Below are positions 15,974 through 25,113 of a DNA stretch of 64,000 bases, one piece after another. Positions within the stretch are counted from its first letter, which is position 1; each line of letters starts with the position of its first letter. Made by a program: the position numbers and the translations under genes. The DNA comes from Desulfofustis sp. PB-SRB1. Lineage in GTDB: Bacteria; Desulfobacterota; Desulfobulbia; Desulfobulbales; Desulfocapsaceae. A model generated the notes under the pieces. That model saw nothing but the letters and a program-made list of their open reading frames with translations. It ran no database searches and was not told where the DNA came from. Location: assembly GCA_016722945.1 (NCBI GenBank), contig JAEQMT010000038.1, positions 186,001 through 250,000 on the forward strand, written 5' to 3'.

Positions 15974-17548
15974 TTAATTTGCTGTTTTATAATGCCGACC
16001 GGTGCGTCTGGCAATGGCGATGAGGACAAGACTCACCAGGGCAACCAGGGCACATGCCGGGGCGAACAGATAGCCGCCCCTAACGAAAACGGTGCGCTCG
16101 ATCATCAGCGGCGCCGGGGCCGAATCCGCCCAGTCCACAAAGATATCGGACTGGCGAACGATGAGTCCCAGCGGGTTGACCACCCCGGAAATCCCGGTAT
16201 TGGCGGCGCGTACAAGGGTACGCCTGGTCTCCACGGCGCGCAGCACACTCATCGCCCAGCTCTGATGCGGGGCGCTGGATCTGCCGTACCAGGCGTCGTT
16301 GGTGATATTCACCAGCATATTGGCGCCCTGGTTGACCCAGGCGCGGCCGATCTCGGGGAAGATCGATTCAAAACAGATGAGCACCCCCGCCTTGATTTCT
16401 CCCGCCACCAGCGGGGCTTCTACAACACCGGGACTGAAGTTGCCGGCCGCCTCCACCAGCGGCTGCAGGAACCACAGATAGCGCTGCAGCGGCACATACT
16501 CTCCGAAGGGCACCAGGTGGCTCTTATAATAGCTGTGGGTAATCTCACCGGTAGGTGCAATCAGAAGCGCCGCGTTATAATACTTTCGATCCTCGGCGTC
16601 ACCTTGTGCGTCTCTCTCTACCCAGGGCGCTCCGGTAAGCACAAACCGGCCCGAGTCGCGGGCAAAGTGGGCTACCGGTATAAAAAGCTCATCATGGGTG
16701 GGGAAAAAAGGCAGGGCGGTCTCCGGCCAGACGATGAGGCCGGGATTATCATTGGCCTGTAGCCGCTCACTCATGGTGAGATATTTCAGCACCGCATCGT
16801 AGCTTTGCCCCGCCGACCATTTAATTTCCTGCGCGACATTGCCCTGAACGATCGAAACGGTGGGCGCCGGCGCGGTGATAACACGAGGCGCCAGCTCATC
16901 CCAGCGCAACGAGCCATAGCCGGCCACCACAGCGATGGCCACCGTACCCGTCACCAGCCCGGTTATCCGCGTTTTTTTGATGAAATCCGGGTGAAGCCAG
17001 GAAAACACCACCCCATTGATGAGCAGCACCAGATAGGTGAGCCCATGGTGGCCAACCAGATCGGCGACCTGCAGCAACTGCGGCACCTGCCACAACCCAT
17101 AGCCCAGATCAAGCCAGGGAAAGCCGCTGAACAGCCAGCCGCGCACCCAGTCCAGCCCTACCCACAAAGCCGGAAAGACCATCAGCCAGATGAAAAACCC
17201 ACCCCGTAAAAGAATGGCGAAACCCGCCGAGAAAATTGCCAGATAGCCGGCCATATAGATAACCAGCAAGGCCTGGGCGCCGATGGCGAGAATCCACGGC
17301 AACCCGCCGAAACGGACCAGCACCGGACTGATCCAGTACAACAGGCACGCCTGGAAAAGTATCCCACAGAGCAGGCCGCGCCAGGCCGCCGCACGCGGTG
17401 ACGGGGAACCGTGCAGCAGAAAAAACAGCGGCACCAGACAGATCAAAAGCAGCGGCCAGAAAGCAATCGTGTCCGGCAAGGCCAGCCACGCCAGCACCGG
17501 CGTTAGAACATAGCAAAGCGTCAGCAGTGTGGGCCGAAGCACTGCCAT
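15974..17548 (-). CDS. lnt: Apolipoprotein N-acyltransferase
   Basis: A 524-residue inner-membrane enzyme that adds the third acyl chain to lipoproteins. The N-terminal half has about six membrane helices; the C-terminal half is a nitrilase-like domain with the Glu-Lys-Cys triad (VWPETALPFF, SHLVPFGEYVP, LICFESIFPE). One more membrane segment closes the protein. The start touches the corC stop (shared base 17548), as in the widespread corC-lnt pair. Its presence fits the several lipoproteins encoded nearby. Confidence 0.96.
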   Translation of the reverse strand: MAVLRPTLLTLCYVLTPVLAWLALPDTIAFWPLLLICLVPLFFLLHGSPSPRAAAWRGLLCGILFQACLLYWISPVLVRFGGLPWILAIGAQALLVIYMAGYLAIFSAGFAILLRGGFFIWLMVFPALWVGLDWVRGWLFSGFPWLDLGYGLWQVPQLLQVADLVGHHGLTYLVLLINGVVFSWLHPDFIKKTRITGLVTGTVAIAVVAGYGSLRWDELAPRVITAPAPTVSIVQGNVAQEIKWSAGQSYDAVLKYLTMSERLQANDNPGLIVWPETALPFFPTHDELFIPVAHFARDSGRFVLTGAPWVERDAQGDAEDRKYYNAALLIAPTGEITHSYYKSHLVPFGEYVPLQRYLWFLQPLVEAAGNFSPGVVEAPLVAGEIKAGVLICFESIFPEIGRAWVNQGANMLVNITNDAWYGRSSAPHQSWAMSVLRAVETRRTLVRAANTGISGVVNPLGLIVRQSDIFVDWADSAPAPLMIERTVFVRGGYLFAPACALVALVSLVLIAIARRTGRHYKTAN

Positions 17549-18435
17549 TAGCTATCGGCGCCGACCGTATCCCGGATTATCTTCACCTTTTTGATGCGCC
17601 GTTTTCCGGCCACCTGCACAACAAGGGTGTGTCCATCGACCTCGACCCTGTCGCCCTCCGCACCGAGCCGCCCCAGTTGGTGAATGACATAGCCGCCGAT
17701 GGATTCATACGGCCCTTCCGGAAACATCATACCGAGCCGCTCTTCGACATCCTCGATATCCACCTTGCCGCTGACGAGAGCGGCCTGCTCATCGATTTCT
17801 TCAAAATCATCCTCACCGTCGATATCATATTCATCTTCGATCTCGCCGACGATCTCCTCGAGGATGTCCTCCAGGGTGATCAACCCGCGCACCGCGCCGA
17901 ATTCATCCATGACGATGGCCATGTGGCTTTTCTGCTTCTGAAACTCGAGCAGCAGATCGACAATCGGCTTGTTCTCGGGAACGAAGGTCGGCGTCATTAA
18001 GAATTTTTCAAGATCACTACTGCCGTTTGCCCCCATGGCGCACATGCGCAGCAAATCCCTGGCGTGGATAATGCCGATGATTCGGTCGCTGCGTTCGCGA
18101 TAGATGGGAAACCTGGTGTAACCCTCTTCAATGACCCCCTTGATAATCTCGCTGACCGGGGCGGAGGCCTCGAAGCTGCAGATCTCGGAAACCGGTGTCA
18201 TTACCTCGGAGGTAAGGGTGTCACGGAAGTCGAAGATAGACGAGATCATCTTCTCTTCCAGGGGGGTGATCAACCCATGTTCTTCCCCCTCTTCGAGAAG
18301 CTCCTGAATCTCGTGTTCAAGGGCCTCGGTGGTCTCGGGAGCACGGCCAAACGGGATCAATTCCCGCAAACGCCTGAAAATTGATGGGGAGTTGGTCGAT
18401 TCGGGTTCAGGGTCAGCGTCTTTTTCGCTGCTCAT
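17548..18435 (-). CDS. corC: CorC/HlyC-family CBS-domain protein
   Basis: A 295-residue soluble protein with a pair of CBS domains (residues about 70-195), including VMTPVSEICSFE and MAIVMDEFGAVRGLITLEDI, and a C-terminal CorC_HlyC domain (about 205-290) ending in KRRIKKVKIIRD. It lacks the membrane DUF21 domain of the longer relatives. Family members are linked to magnesium/cobalt efflux and nucleotide sensing. It is cotranscribed with lnt in the common bacterial order. The 279-base gap to accC upstream is divergent and probably holds promoters for both; I see no specific motif. Confidence 0.9.
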   Translation of the reverse strand: MSSEKDADPEPESTNSPSIFRRLRELIPFGRAPETTEALEHEIQELLEEGEEHGLITPLEEKMISSIFDFRDTLTSEVMTPVSEICSFEASAPVSEIIKGVIEEGYTRFPIYRERSDRIIGIIHARDLLRMCAMGANGSSDLEKFLMTPTFVPENKPIVDLLLEFQKQKSHMAIVMDEFGAVRGLITLEDILEEIVGEIEDEYDIDGEDDFEEIDEQAALVSGKVDIEDVEERLGMMFPEGPYESIGGYVIHQLGRLGAEGDRVEVDGHTLVVQVAGKRRIKKVKIIRDTVGADS

Positions 18436-18714
18436 GGCACGATGACAAAAATGTGTAAAATGAGATTGGAGTGATTCAGGTAAACCGCCGCAATTAGCTA
18501 AGCCTTGATTTAGATACGATTGCGGTGAAAGTCAAGCACCGATGCAACCCGGACAGCTCATCACCGGATGCCGTGATTTCCATTTTGCTTGGCTTTACAT
18601 CCTCGAACCATTATACTGAGGGTTTTCGTTGAACCAAATCGACCATTTTGTTGCGTGGTCCGCGGTTCATCGTATCGCACATTAAATTTTTGTTAAATTC
18701 TGCAAGAGGCGGTA

Positions 18715-20118
18715 GTGGAAGGTAAGGTGCTCATTGCCAATCGTGGCGAAATCGCCCTGCGCATCATGGGGGCATGTGAAGAGTTGGAACTTGAGTATGT
18801 GGTGGTCTATACCGATGCGGATGTTGATTCCGAGCATGTCCAGCGCAACCAGAGATCCGGCCCCGACCAGAACGCCTGGCGGATTTCCAGCTACACCGAA
18901 CCCAACGACATCTTCGCCGTTGCCGATCATACCGGCTGCACCGCCATTCATCCCGGTTACGGGTTTTTCTCGGAGGATTACCGGTTTGCCCGCCGGGTGG
19001 TAAGCCGCTCGCGGCCGCTGAGTTTTATCGGCCCCAACTGGCAGGTGATCAAGGATCTGGGCGATAAAATCAACACCAAGCGGGTGGCCAACCAGCTCAA
19101 GATCCCCACCATTCCCGGCACCGATGGCCCGATCTACAACGAGATGGAGGCCGAAGAGTTCGCCTTCCACCTGCTTGAGCAGCAGAGACAATCAGGCGTC
19201 GAGAACCCCTCTATTTTAATCAAGGCCGCCGCCGGCGGCGGCGGCATGGGCATTGAAGAGGTCTTCGAGATCGAGCCGTTTCGTCGCTCCTACCGGCAGT
19301 TGCAAAACTATGCGAAACGACAGTTTGGCGACGGCGGCGTACTTATCGAGCAGTGCCTGCGCGACTATAATCACCTGGAAGTCCAGCTTCTCTGCTCCCA
19401 TTATGGCGAGCGGGTTCATTTCAGCTCGCGTAACTGCACTATCCAGTCCACCGGCAGACAGAAGCGGGTGGAGGCGGCGCCGGGATTTCATCGCTCCTGT
19501 TTTTCCTATGATTTTGACGAGCAGAAGGTGCTGGATCAGATCGTATCCTACTCGCTCAAGCTGGCCGAAGCGGTAAATTATGACAATATCGGCACCTGGG
19601 AATGGATTGTGGATCGCTCGGGCCAACCGTATCTGCTGGAGGTAAACACCCGCATTCAGGTTGAAAACGATATCTCCGCCCGGATCAGCTACCACAACAA
19701 TCGCCAGTTCAATCTCATTAGAGAGCAGATCCGTCTGGGTTTGGGCGAGCGTCTCGGCTTTGCCCAGAAAGACATCACCTTCAAAGGCGCCGCCATCGAA
19801 CTGCGCATCGTCGCCGAAGATACCAAACGCGGTTTTGCCCCGTGGATTGGAACCATCGACACCTTCTCCCTGCCCTCCTACGACTGGTCCGCGGTCTACA
19901 CCCATGTGCCGACGGATCGGCCCTACTCCATCCCCAGCGATTTCGATCCCAATCTGGCGCTGGCGCTGGTCTGGGCCGATACCATGGATGAGGCAAAAAA
20001 TCGGGCCGCCCATTTTATCGATGAGACCACCATCAGAGGCACCGATTCAAAAGGTGAACCGATTATCACCAACGTCGCGTACCTCAAGGAAAATCTCCAC
20101 CGGCTACTGCAGTTTTAG
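18715..20118 (+). CDS. accC: Acetyl/acyl-CoA carboxylase, biotin carboxylase subunit (divergent)
   Basis: A 467-residue ATP-grasp biotin carboxylase beginning GTG (VEGKVLIANRGEIALRIM). It shows the N-terminal fold (HPGYGFFSED), the ATP loop AAAGGGGMGIEEV and the carboxylation region EVNTRIQVENDISARI. In most biotin carboxylases the last motif reads MNTRxQVEH; here the His is Asn, a notable change. It sits 11 bases before a fused carboxyltransferase, so both form an ACC-like complex that makes malonyl-CoA or a related acyl-CoA. No biotin carrier protein gene is in the window. Confidence 0.9.
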   Translation: MEGKVLIANRGEIALRIMGACEELELEYVVVYTDADVDSEHVQRNQRSGPDQNAWRISSYTEPNDIFAVADHTGCTAIHPGYGFFSEDYRFARRVVSRSRPLSFIGPNWQVIKDLGDKINTKRVANQLKIPTIPGTDGPIYNEMEAEEFAFHLLEQQRQSGVENPSILIKAAAGGGGMGIEEVFEIEPFRRSYRQLQNYAKRQFGDGGVLIEQCLRDYNHLEVQLLCSHYGERVHFSSRNCTIQSTGRQKRVEAAPGFHRSCFSYDFDEQKVLDQIVSYSLKLAEAVNYDNIGTWEWIVDRSGQPYLLEVNTRIQVENDISARISYHNNRQFNLIREQIRLGLGERLGFAQKDITFKGAAIELRIVAEDTKRGFAPWIGTIDTFSLPSYDWSAVYTHVPTDRPYSIPSDFDPNLALALVWADTMDEAKNRAAHFIDETTIRGTDSKGEPIITNVAYLKENLHRLLQF

Positions 20119-20129
20119 CCTCTGTCGAT

Positions 20130-22397
20130 ATGAAAGAACAACTCCAGCAACTGCATCAGCTCGAGACCCGTCTCGACTATCTGCTGCAGATTAAACAAAC
20201 GCCCAACTGGGGGAACCTGGCCGGTTTTCAGGCCGGTTGTCAGCAGTTGCGCAGAGATATCTATGAATACTCCGAGCACGAGATAGATGGGGAGATCCGC
20301 AGTCTCGATGAGTCCATCAGCTTTCTCGAAGAGCGGGCCGAGGAACAGCTTACCCCCATGGAGCGGGTGCGCATTGTTCGCTCCATTCAGCGCTTCAGTC
20401 TGCGTGATATCCTGGAAAACTGTTACGACGACTACACCGAACTGGGCGGCGAAGACGATGCCAATATCGATCCGGCGATGATCTGCGCCAAGGCAACCCT
20501 GACCAGGCGGGGTAAGAAGAAATCGTATGTCGCCACCGTCATGGTGATCGGCCAGGAATCGGGCCACGGCGAGGAGTTTCGCAACGGTGGATCATGCCGT
20601 CCGGAGGGCAACGAGAAGGCTCTGCGCTACATGAAAGTTGCCGAAACCGAACACATCCCCATTCACTTTTACGTCTTTACCCCCGGCTCCTACCCGGTGG
20701 AGGAATATCCCGGCGCCGCCCAGCAGATTGCCCGTAATCTTTACGCCATGACCAAGCTGCGGGTGCCGATGGTCTCGTTCATTTCGGAGGGCGGCTCAGG
20801 CGGGGCCGAGGCGATCGGCTTGAGCGATTATCGGATGATGGCCAGCCACGGCTACTACTCGGTGATTTCACCGGAAGGCGCGGCCGCCATCGAGGGCCGG
20901 ATCAGGGAAGGAGGCAAGGTGCCCCGCGAGCTGGTGGAATCATGCGCCCACCGCATGCGTCTCACCGCCCTTGACAACCTCAACCACGGTACCATCGACC
21001 GGATTGTCCAGGAACCGCCGCTGGGAGCACGGCGCGATGATTTCTCCTTTTTCGCGACCCTGCGCAAAGAGATGATCAACGCCACCGATCTGATTGTGCT
21101 CTCCACCAAGAGTTTCAAGCTTTTTCGCAGCCATGCCATGGTTGCCGGTGAGGCCCAGAAGAATCAACCCGAAACAGCCGACAAGATCGTTTGGGACCTG
21201 AGCAATGAGGAAACCAACAGACTGCTCCAGAACCGCTCGAAAAAATACCTGGCCATGGCCGCCCATGGGTATATCGGCCAACCTGAAAGCCAGCAGAGCG
21301 TCGCCACCCAGACAAAAACCCAGGCCGAGCATCTCTACTACACCCTGCGTTACGACGTTCTGAAAAACCATAAGAAACAATTAAGCAAGGTACTCAACGA
21401 CGTCTCAGCCGAGGGTTCGGCCCTGGTGAGAACACTTACCTCGCCGCTGCAGTCGATCATCAAATTCCTCACCCCGGAGGCTGAATACAACACCCCGCGG
21501 CTGCTCACCTATACCGGTAACGGCACGTCCGCCAACCAGCGCGTCGATGTTCTGGAGATAAGCGACACCTATACCAGCCCCATGGCCAATGAAGATCGCA
21601 CCGTATCGTGTCCCAATGCCGAGCGCCATGGCTGCAAAGATCTCTGGGTGCCCGATCTGTACGGTGAATTCGGCGGCGCCTGCGAGACCTGCGGACATCA
21701 TTTTCCTCTGGAATATCAGTGGTATCTGCAAAATGTCTTTGATCCCGGCTCGATTGAGTTTTTCAACGACCATATCGAGGCAAGAAATCCACTGAGCTAC
21801 AGCGGGTTTTCCGAGCGCCTCGAGGCGGCCAAACAAAAAACCGGTCGAAAAAGCAGCAATATCACCTTTACCGGCAGCATTGACGGCATCAACATCGTGG
21901 CCGCCGTGCTCTACTCCGATTTTCGCAACGGCACGGTGGGCTCAGCCGAAGGAGAAAAATTCGTTCAGGCGTGCAAGCTTGCCCAGCGTAAAAAACGTCC
22001 GCTGCTTGCCTATGTCCACACCACCGGCGGCATCCGCATCCAGGAGGGAACCCTGGGCGTGGTGCAGATGCCCAAGTGTACCATGGCGGTGCGGGAATAT
22101 ATCGACTCCGGCGGCCTCTACATCGTGGTGTATGACAACAACTCCTACGCCGGCCCGGTGGCCTCGTTTTTAGGATGTTCGCCCTATCAGTTCGCCATCC
22201 GCTCGTCACGGATCGGCTTTGCCGGGCCCCGGGTCATCCGCGAAACCACCGGCATCAACATCGCGCCGAATTACCACTCGGCCCGTAATGCCCTGAGGCG
22301 CGGACATATTCAGGGGATCTGGGATCGCCGCGATTTTCGCCGCAACCTGCACAAATCCCTGCTTACCATGGGAAGCTCAAGCCTCTACTACCATTGA
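20130..22397 (+). CDS. Fused acetyl-CoA carboxylase carboxyltransferase (AccA-AccD order)
   Basis: A 755-residue fusion. The N-terminal 400 residues match the alpha subunit (AccA): PGSYPVEEYPGAAQQIARNL, ISEGGSGGAEAIGLSDY and YYSVISPEGAAAI. The C-terminal part matches the beta subunit (AccD): a zinc-binding segment with Cys in CPNAERHGC and CETCGHHF, then TGSIDGINIVAAV and HTTGGIRIQEG. The order alpha then beta is the reverse of most reported fusions. The first zinc Cys pair is spaced C-x7-C instead of C-x2-C. An N-terminal coiled segment of about 120 residues precedes AccA. It acts with the biotin carboxylase just upstream. Confidence 0.9.
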   Translation: MKEQLQQLHQLETRLDYLLQIKQTPNWGNLAGFQAGCQQLRRDIYEYSEHEIDGEIRSLDESISFLEERAEEQLTPMERVRIVRSIQRFSLRDILENCYDDYTELGGEDDANIDPAMICAKATLTRRGKKKSYVATVMVIGQESGHGEEFRNGGSCRPEGNEKALRYMKVAETEHIPIHFYVFTPGSYPVEEYPGAAQQIARNLYAMTKLRVPMVSFISEGGSGGAEAIGLSDYRMMASHGYYSVISPEGAAAIEGRIREGGKVPRELVESCAHRMRLTALDNLNHGTIDRIVQEPPLGARRDDFSFFATLRKEMINATDLIVLSTKSFKLFRSHAMVAGEAQKNQPETADKIVWDLSNEETNRLLQNRSKKYLAMAAHGYIGQPESQQSVATQTKTQAEHLYYTLRYDVLKNHKKQLSKVLNDVSAEGSALVRTLTSPLQSIIKFLTPEAEYNTPRLLTYTGNGTSANQRVDVLEISDTYTSPMANEDRTVSCPNAERHGCKDLWVPDLYGEFGGACETCGHHFPLEYQWYLQNVFDPGSIEFFNDHIEARNPLSYSGFSERLEAAKQKTGRKSSNITFTGSIDGINIVAAVLYSDFRNGTVGSAEGEKFVQACKLAQRKKRPLLAYVHTTGGIRIQEGTLGVVQMPKCTMAVREYIDSGGLYIVVYDNNSYAGPVASFLGCSPYQFAIRSSRIGFAGPRVIRETTGINIAPNYHSARNALRRGHIQGIWDRRDFRRNLHKSLLTMGSSSLYYH

Positions 22398-22398
22398 G

Positions 22399-23016
22399 AT
22401 GATGTATTGCCTTTCCCAGTTGGTGCGCCGTCTTCGCGGCTGCTTGATTGGTGGCGCCGCCATCCTGCTGGCGATGACGGTGACCGGCTGTCAATCGCCC
22501 CCGGAACCACTGCCGATTCTCAACACCCCGGATATTCCCTATTCATTTTTTGACCAGACCGGTGCATCGGCCTCGGTGAAGGAGCTGCGGGGCACCGTAT
22601 ATGTAACCGATTTCTTTTTTACCTCGTGCCCCACCATCTGTCCTATCATGAAAACCCAGATGGTGCGCATATACGAAGCATTCACGGACGATGACGATAT
22701 CGTGCTCTTTTCCCACACTGTGGACCCCACCCATGACACGGTGGAGGTGCTGGCGGCCTATGGTGAGAGGTTAGGAATATCTGCTGAGCGCTGGCGTCTG
22801 GTTACCGGCGTAAAGGATGAGATTTACGATACCGCCAGACGTTTTGGCCTCGGCGTACGCGAAGACGAACAGGCGCCGGGGGGCTATATCCATTCCGGCT
22901 CTTTTGTTTTGGTGGACCGACTCGGCAGAATTCGCGGCTATTACCGCGGCACCGAGCAGGAGGCGGTGGACCGATTGATCGCCGACATCCGTCGCCTGCT
23001 CGATGAACCGGCCTAA
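22399..23016 (+). CDS. SCO1/SenC-family thioredoxin-fold lipoprotein
   Basis: A 205-residue protein with an N-terminal signal and lipobox (TVTGCQ), then a thioredoxin fold carrying the copper-binding motif TSCPTICP and the later His in GGYIHSGSF. Sco proteins deliver copper to the CuA centre of haem-copper oxidases or act as thiol-disulfide reductases. The gene lies between the carboxylase and a monohaem cytochrome c with which it overlaps by 14 bases. In a mainly anaerobic lineage this small operon may relate to oxygen or nitrite/N2O stress; the oxidase itself is not in the window. Confidence 0.92.
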   Translation: MMYCLSQLVRRLRGCLIGGAAILLAMTVTGCQSPPEPLPILNTPDIPYSFFDQTGASASVKELRGTVYVTDFFFTSCPTICPIMKTQMVRIYEAFTDDDDIVLFSHTVDPTHDTVEVLAAYGERLGISAERWRLVTGVKDEIYDTARRFGLGVREDEQAPGGYIHSGSFVLVDRLGRIRGYYRGTEQEAVDRLIADIRRLLDEPA

Positions 23017-23425
23017 GGCGACACCTGCCAGAGCCGCGGCACTTCTGGTGGCCGCTCTGCTGCTGAGCAGTTGCGACAATCCGGCAAATGAGGCCGGGGC
23101 CGCCTTGTACCGTGAGCATTGCCAGGCCTGTCACGGGGCCGACGGCCAGGGATTCAAAAACCTCTATCCGCCGCTTGCGGGCAGCGGCTATCTGCGCGGT
23201 GCGCCGGGTGAGTTGATTTGTCTGATTACCAACGGAGTGCGCGGCGATATCATCACTGCTGACGGTGACTATAATGTATTGATGCCCGCCATTACCCGCC
23301 TGGACGACGCTCAGTTGAGCGATCTGGTCGGCTATCTTTCTGACCGGTGGGCGGTGGCCGACAACACAAGCAATCCACTGTCGCCCGCGGCGGTGGCGGC
23401 GTTTCGTAAGGCATGCGTACCCTGA
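23003..23425 (+). CDS. Monohaem c-type cytochrome lipoprotein
   Basis: A 140-residue protein with a signal peptide ending in a lipobox (LLLSSCD) and a single haem motif CQACHG. A distal Met is probable in VLMPAITRL, as in class I cytochromes c. It overlaps the Sco gene by 14 bases and the next lipoprotein gene by 13, so the three are one operon. It would carry electrons in the periplasm, tethered to a membrane. The electron partner is unknown. Confidence 0.92.
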   Translation: MNRPKATPARAAALLVAALLLSSCDNPANEAGAALYREHCQACHGADGQGFKNLYPPLAGSGYLRGAPGELICLITNGVRGDIITADGDYNVLMPAITRLDDAQLSDLVGYLSDRWAVADNTSNPLSPAAVAAFRKACVP

Positions 23426-23886
23426 CCCGGCCGGGCCGAATCTGGGCGGCAGCCCTTTGTCTGCTCATGATCCTTGGTGCAGCGGGGTGCGAAAGCAGGC
23501 TGGAACAAGAGAACAGAGCCCTGCACAAGCAGGTCAATGAGGTGCATGACGAGGCCATGGCGAAAAGCGGCGAACTCTATGATCTGCGTATCCGGCTGAG
23601 GGGTCGGCTGGAACATAGCCCACCGGAGCAGCAACGCGCCATCACCGAGGTGTTGGTCGAGCTGGAAAACGCCGATGAGGCGATGTTTGACTGGATGAGA
23701 ACCTACCAGCCACTTGCGGTAGACGACTCGATTGCCGCCGATACCGACTATCGCCGCACGGAATTGGCAAAAATCGCCGCCATAGGAGATGATACCGAAG
23801 CGGTTATTGCCCGTGCCGAATCGCTGTTGGCGCAAATTTCCGGCAAAGCACCGATGACCAATCACCACACACCAGAGGATAATTAA
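23413..23886 (+). CDS. Lipoprotein, helical, unknown function
   Basis: A 157-residue lipoprotein with a signal peptide and lipobox (ILGAAGCE). The mature part is mainly helical and charged, with a likely coiled coil at residues 28-65 (RLEQENRALHKQVNEVHDEA). No known domain is recognised. It overlaps the cytochrome c gene and is followed by aroC with no gap, so it may belong to the Sco/cytochrome trio. It could be a periplasmic scaffold or sensor for that pathway, but this is a guess from position alone. Confidence 0.75.
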   Translation: MRTLTRPGRIWAAALCLLMILGAAGCESRLEQENRALHKQVNEVHDEAMAKSGELYDLRIRLRGRLEHSPPEQQRAITEVLVELENADEAMFDWMRTYQPLAVDDSIAADTDYRRTELAKIAAIGDDTEAVIARAESLLAQISGKAPMTNHHTPEDN

Positions 23887-24993
23887 ATGTCCAGTCAGTT
23901 CGGCACCATCTATCGTATTGCCACCTTCGGCGAATCACATTGCAAGGCGGTGGGCGTTGTCATCGACGGCTGCCCGCCCGGCATTCCCCTGGTCGAGAGC
24001 GATATCCAGGCACAGCTTGACCGGCGACGCCCCGGTCAGTCAGCACTTACCACTGACCGAAAGGAACAGGATTCGGTCACCATTCTCTCCGGCACCGAAA
24101 ACGGCATTACCCTGGGCAGCCCCATCGGCCTCATGGTAAACAACCGTGATCAGCGCCCCGGCGACTATCAGGCCATGAGCGACATCCCGCGTCCGTCCCA
24201 TGCCGACTATACCTACATGGCCAAATACGGCATCAAGGCGGCCTCCGGCGGCGGCCGCTCAAGCGCCCGTGAGACCATCGGCACGGTTGCCTCCGGCGCG
24301 GTGGCCGACAAGATCCTGCGGCAGCGCTACGGTATCGAGATTGTTGCCTGGGTGAGCGCGGTGGGAAACTACCAGGCCGGCGCGGTGGACCCCGAGATCA
24401 TCACCAGAGAGATGGTGGATGGCAACGATATCCGCTGCCCCGATGAACAGGTAATCGACGATATGCGTGAACTGGTAAGCTCGCTCAAGGAGGCGGGCGA
24501 CTCCACCGGCGGCGTGGTCTCCTGTGTTGCCCGCGGTGTGCCGCCCGGCATTGGCGAGCCGGTGTATGAAAAACTCGAGGCCAAACTGGCCCAGGCGATG
24601 CTCGCCATTCCGGCCACCAAGGGGTTTGAAATCGGCTCCGGTTTTGCCGGCGCCACCATGCGCGGCTCCGCCCACAACGACCCATTTGCCCATAAAAACG
24701 GAAGGATGGGAACGCTGACCAACAACTCGGGCGGTATTCAGGGCGGCATTGCAAATGGCGAGCCGATCCTCTTTCGGGTTGCCTTCAAACCGCCGGCGAC
24801 CATCGCCCATCCCCAGCAGACCGTAACCTACCAGGGTGATGAGGTGGTACTCGAAGCTCGGGGCCGCCACGACCCGTGCGTGGTGCCGCGGGCAGTGCCG
24901 ATCGTCGAATCGATGGCGGCCCTGGTAATCATCGACATGATTATGCGCCAAGAAGCACGCCGCGCACTCAGCCCGCTACCTAGCCAGAGTTAA
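23887..24993 (+). CDS. aroC: Chorismate synthase
   Basis: A 368-residue FMN-dependent enzyme that makes chorismate from EPSP, the last common step to aromatic amino acids. Family signatures are [18 protein letters not shown] near the start, the middle segment [15 protein letters not shown], and near the C-terminus [17 protein letters not shown]. The length matches the family. The start directly follows the preceding lipoprotein stop. A long inverted repeat begins 3 bases after the stop codon and may double as its terminator. Confidence 0.97.
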   Translation: MSSQFGTIYRIATFGESHCKAVGVVIDGCPPGIPLVESDIQAQLDRRRPGQSALTTDRKEQDSVTILSGTENGITLGSPIGLMVNNRDQRPGDYQAMSDIPRPSHADYTYMAKYGIKAASGGGRSSARETIGTVASGAVADKILRQRYGIEIVAWVSAVGNYQAGAVDPEIITREMVDGNDIRCPDEQVIDDMRELVSSLKEAGDSTGGVVSCVARGVPPGIGEPVYEKLEAKLAQAMLAIPATKGFEIGSGFAGATMRGSAHNDPFAHKNGRMGTLTNNSGGIQGGIANGEPILFRVAFKPPATIAHPQQTVTYQGDEVVLEARGRHDPCVVPRAVPIVESMAALVIIDMIMRQEARRALSPLPSQS

Positions 24994-24995
24994 TG

Positions 24996-25086
24996 GGGGT
25001 CAGGTCTTTTATTTTGGTGTTTTTGCCGACTTGGTGACTTGCTGGTACATGTTGAGAAAAAACACCAAAATAAAAGACCTGACCCC
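24996..25086. repeat. REPIN-type inverted repeat, copy 1
   Basis: Two perfect 29-base arms (24996-25024 and 25058-25086) begin GGGGTCAGGTCTTTTATTTT and face each other across a 33-base loop. The GGGTCAGGTCTT… start is that of REP sequences moved by tyrosine-type RAYT transposases; no such gene is in the window. It begins just after aroC and may also terminate transcription. A nearly identical unit lies at 27587-27676. Confidence 0.85.
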
Positions 25087-25113
25087 ATACCTCCTAATCC
25101 ACACTATTTGAAG

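Noticed and set aside
24996-25086. Simple rho-independent terminator after aroC
   Set aside because: The arms are 29 bases with a long loop, there is no U-run at the end, and a second copy exists at 27587-27676, which fits a REPIN better; it may still stop transcription.
25039-25113. Upstream start for the flippase
   Set aside because: The extra codons lie inside the REPIN inverted repeat and do not resemble the family N-terminus.
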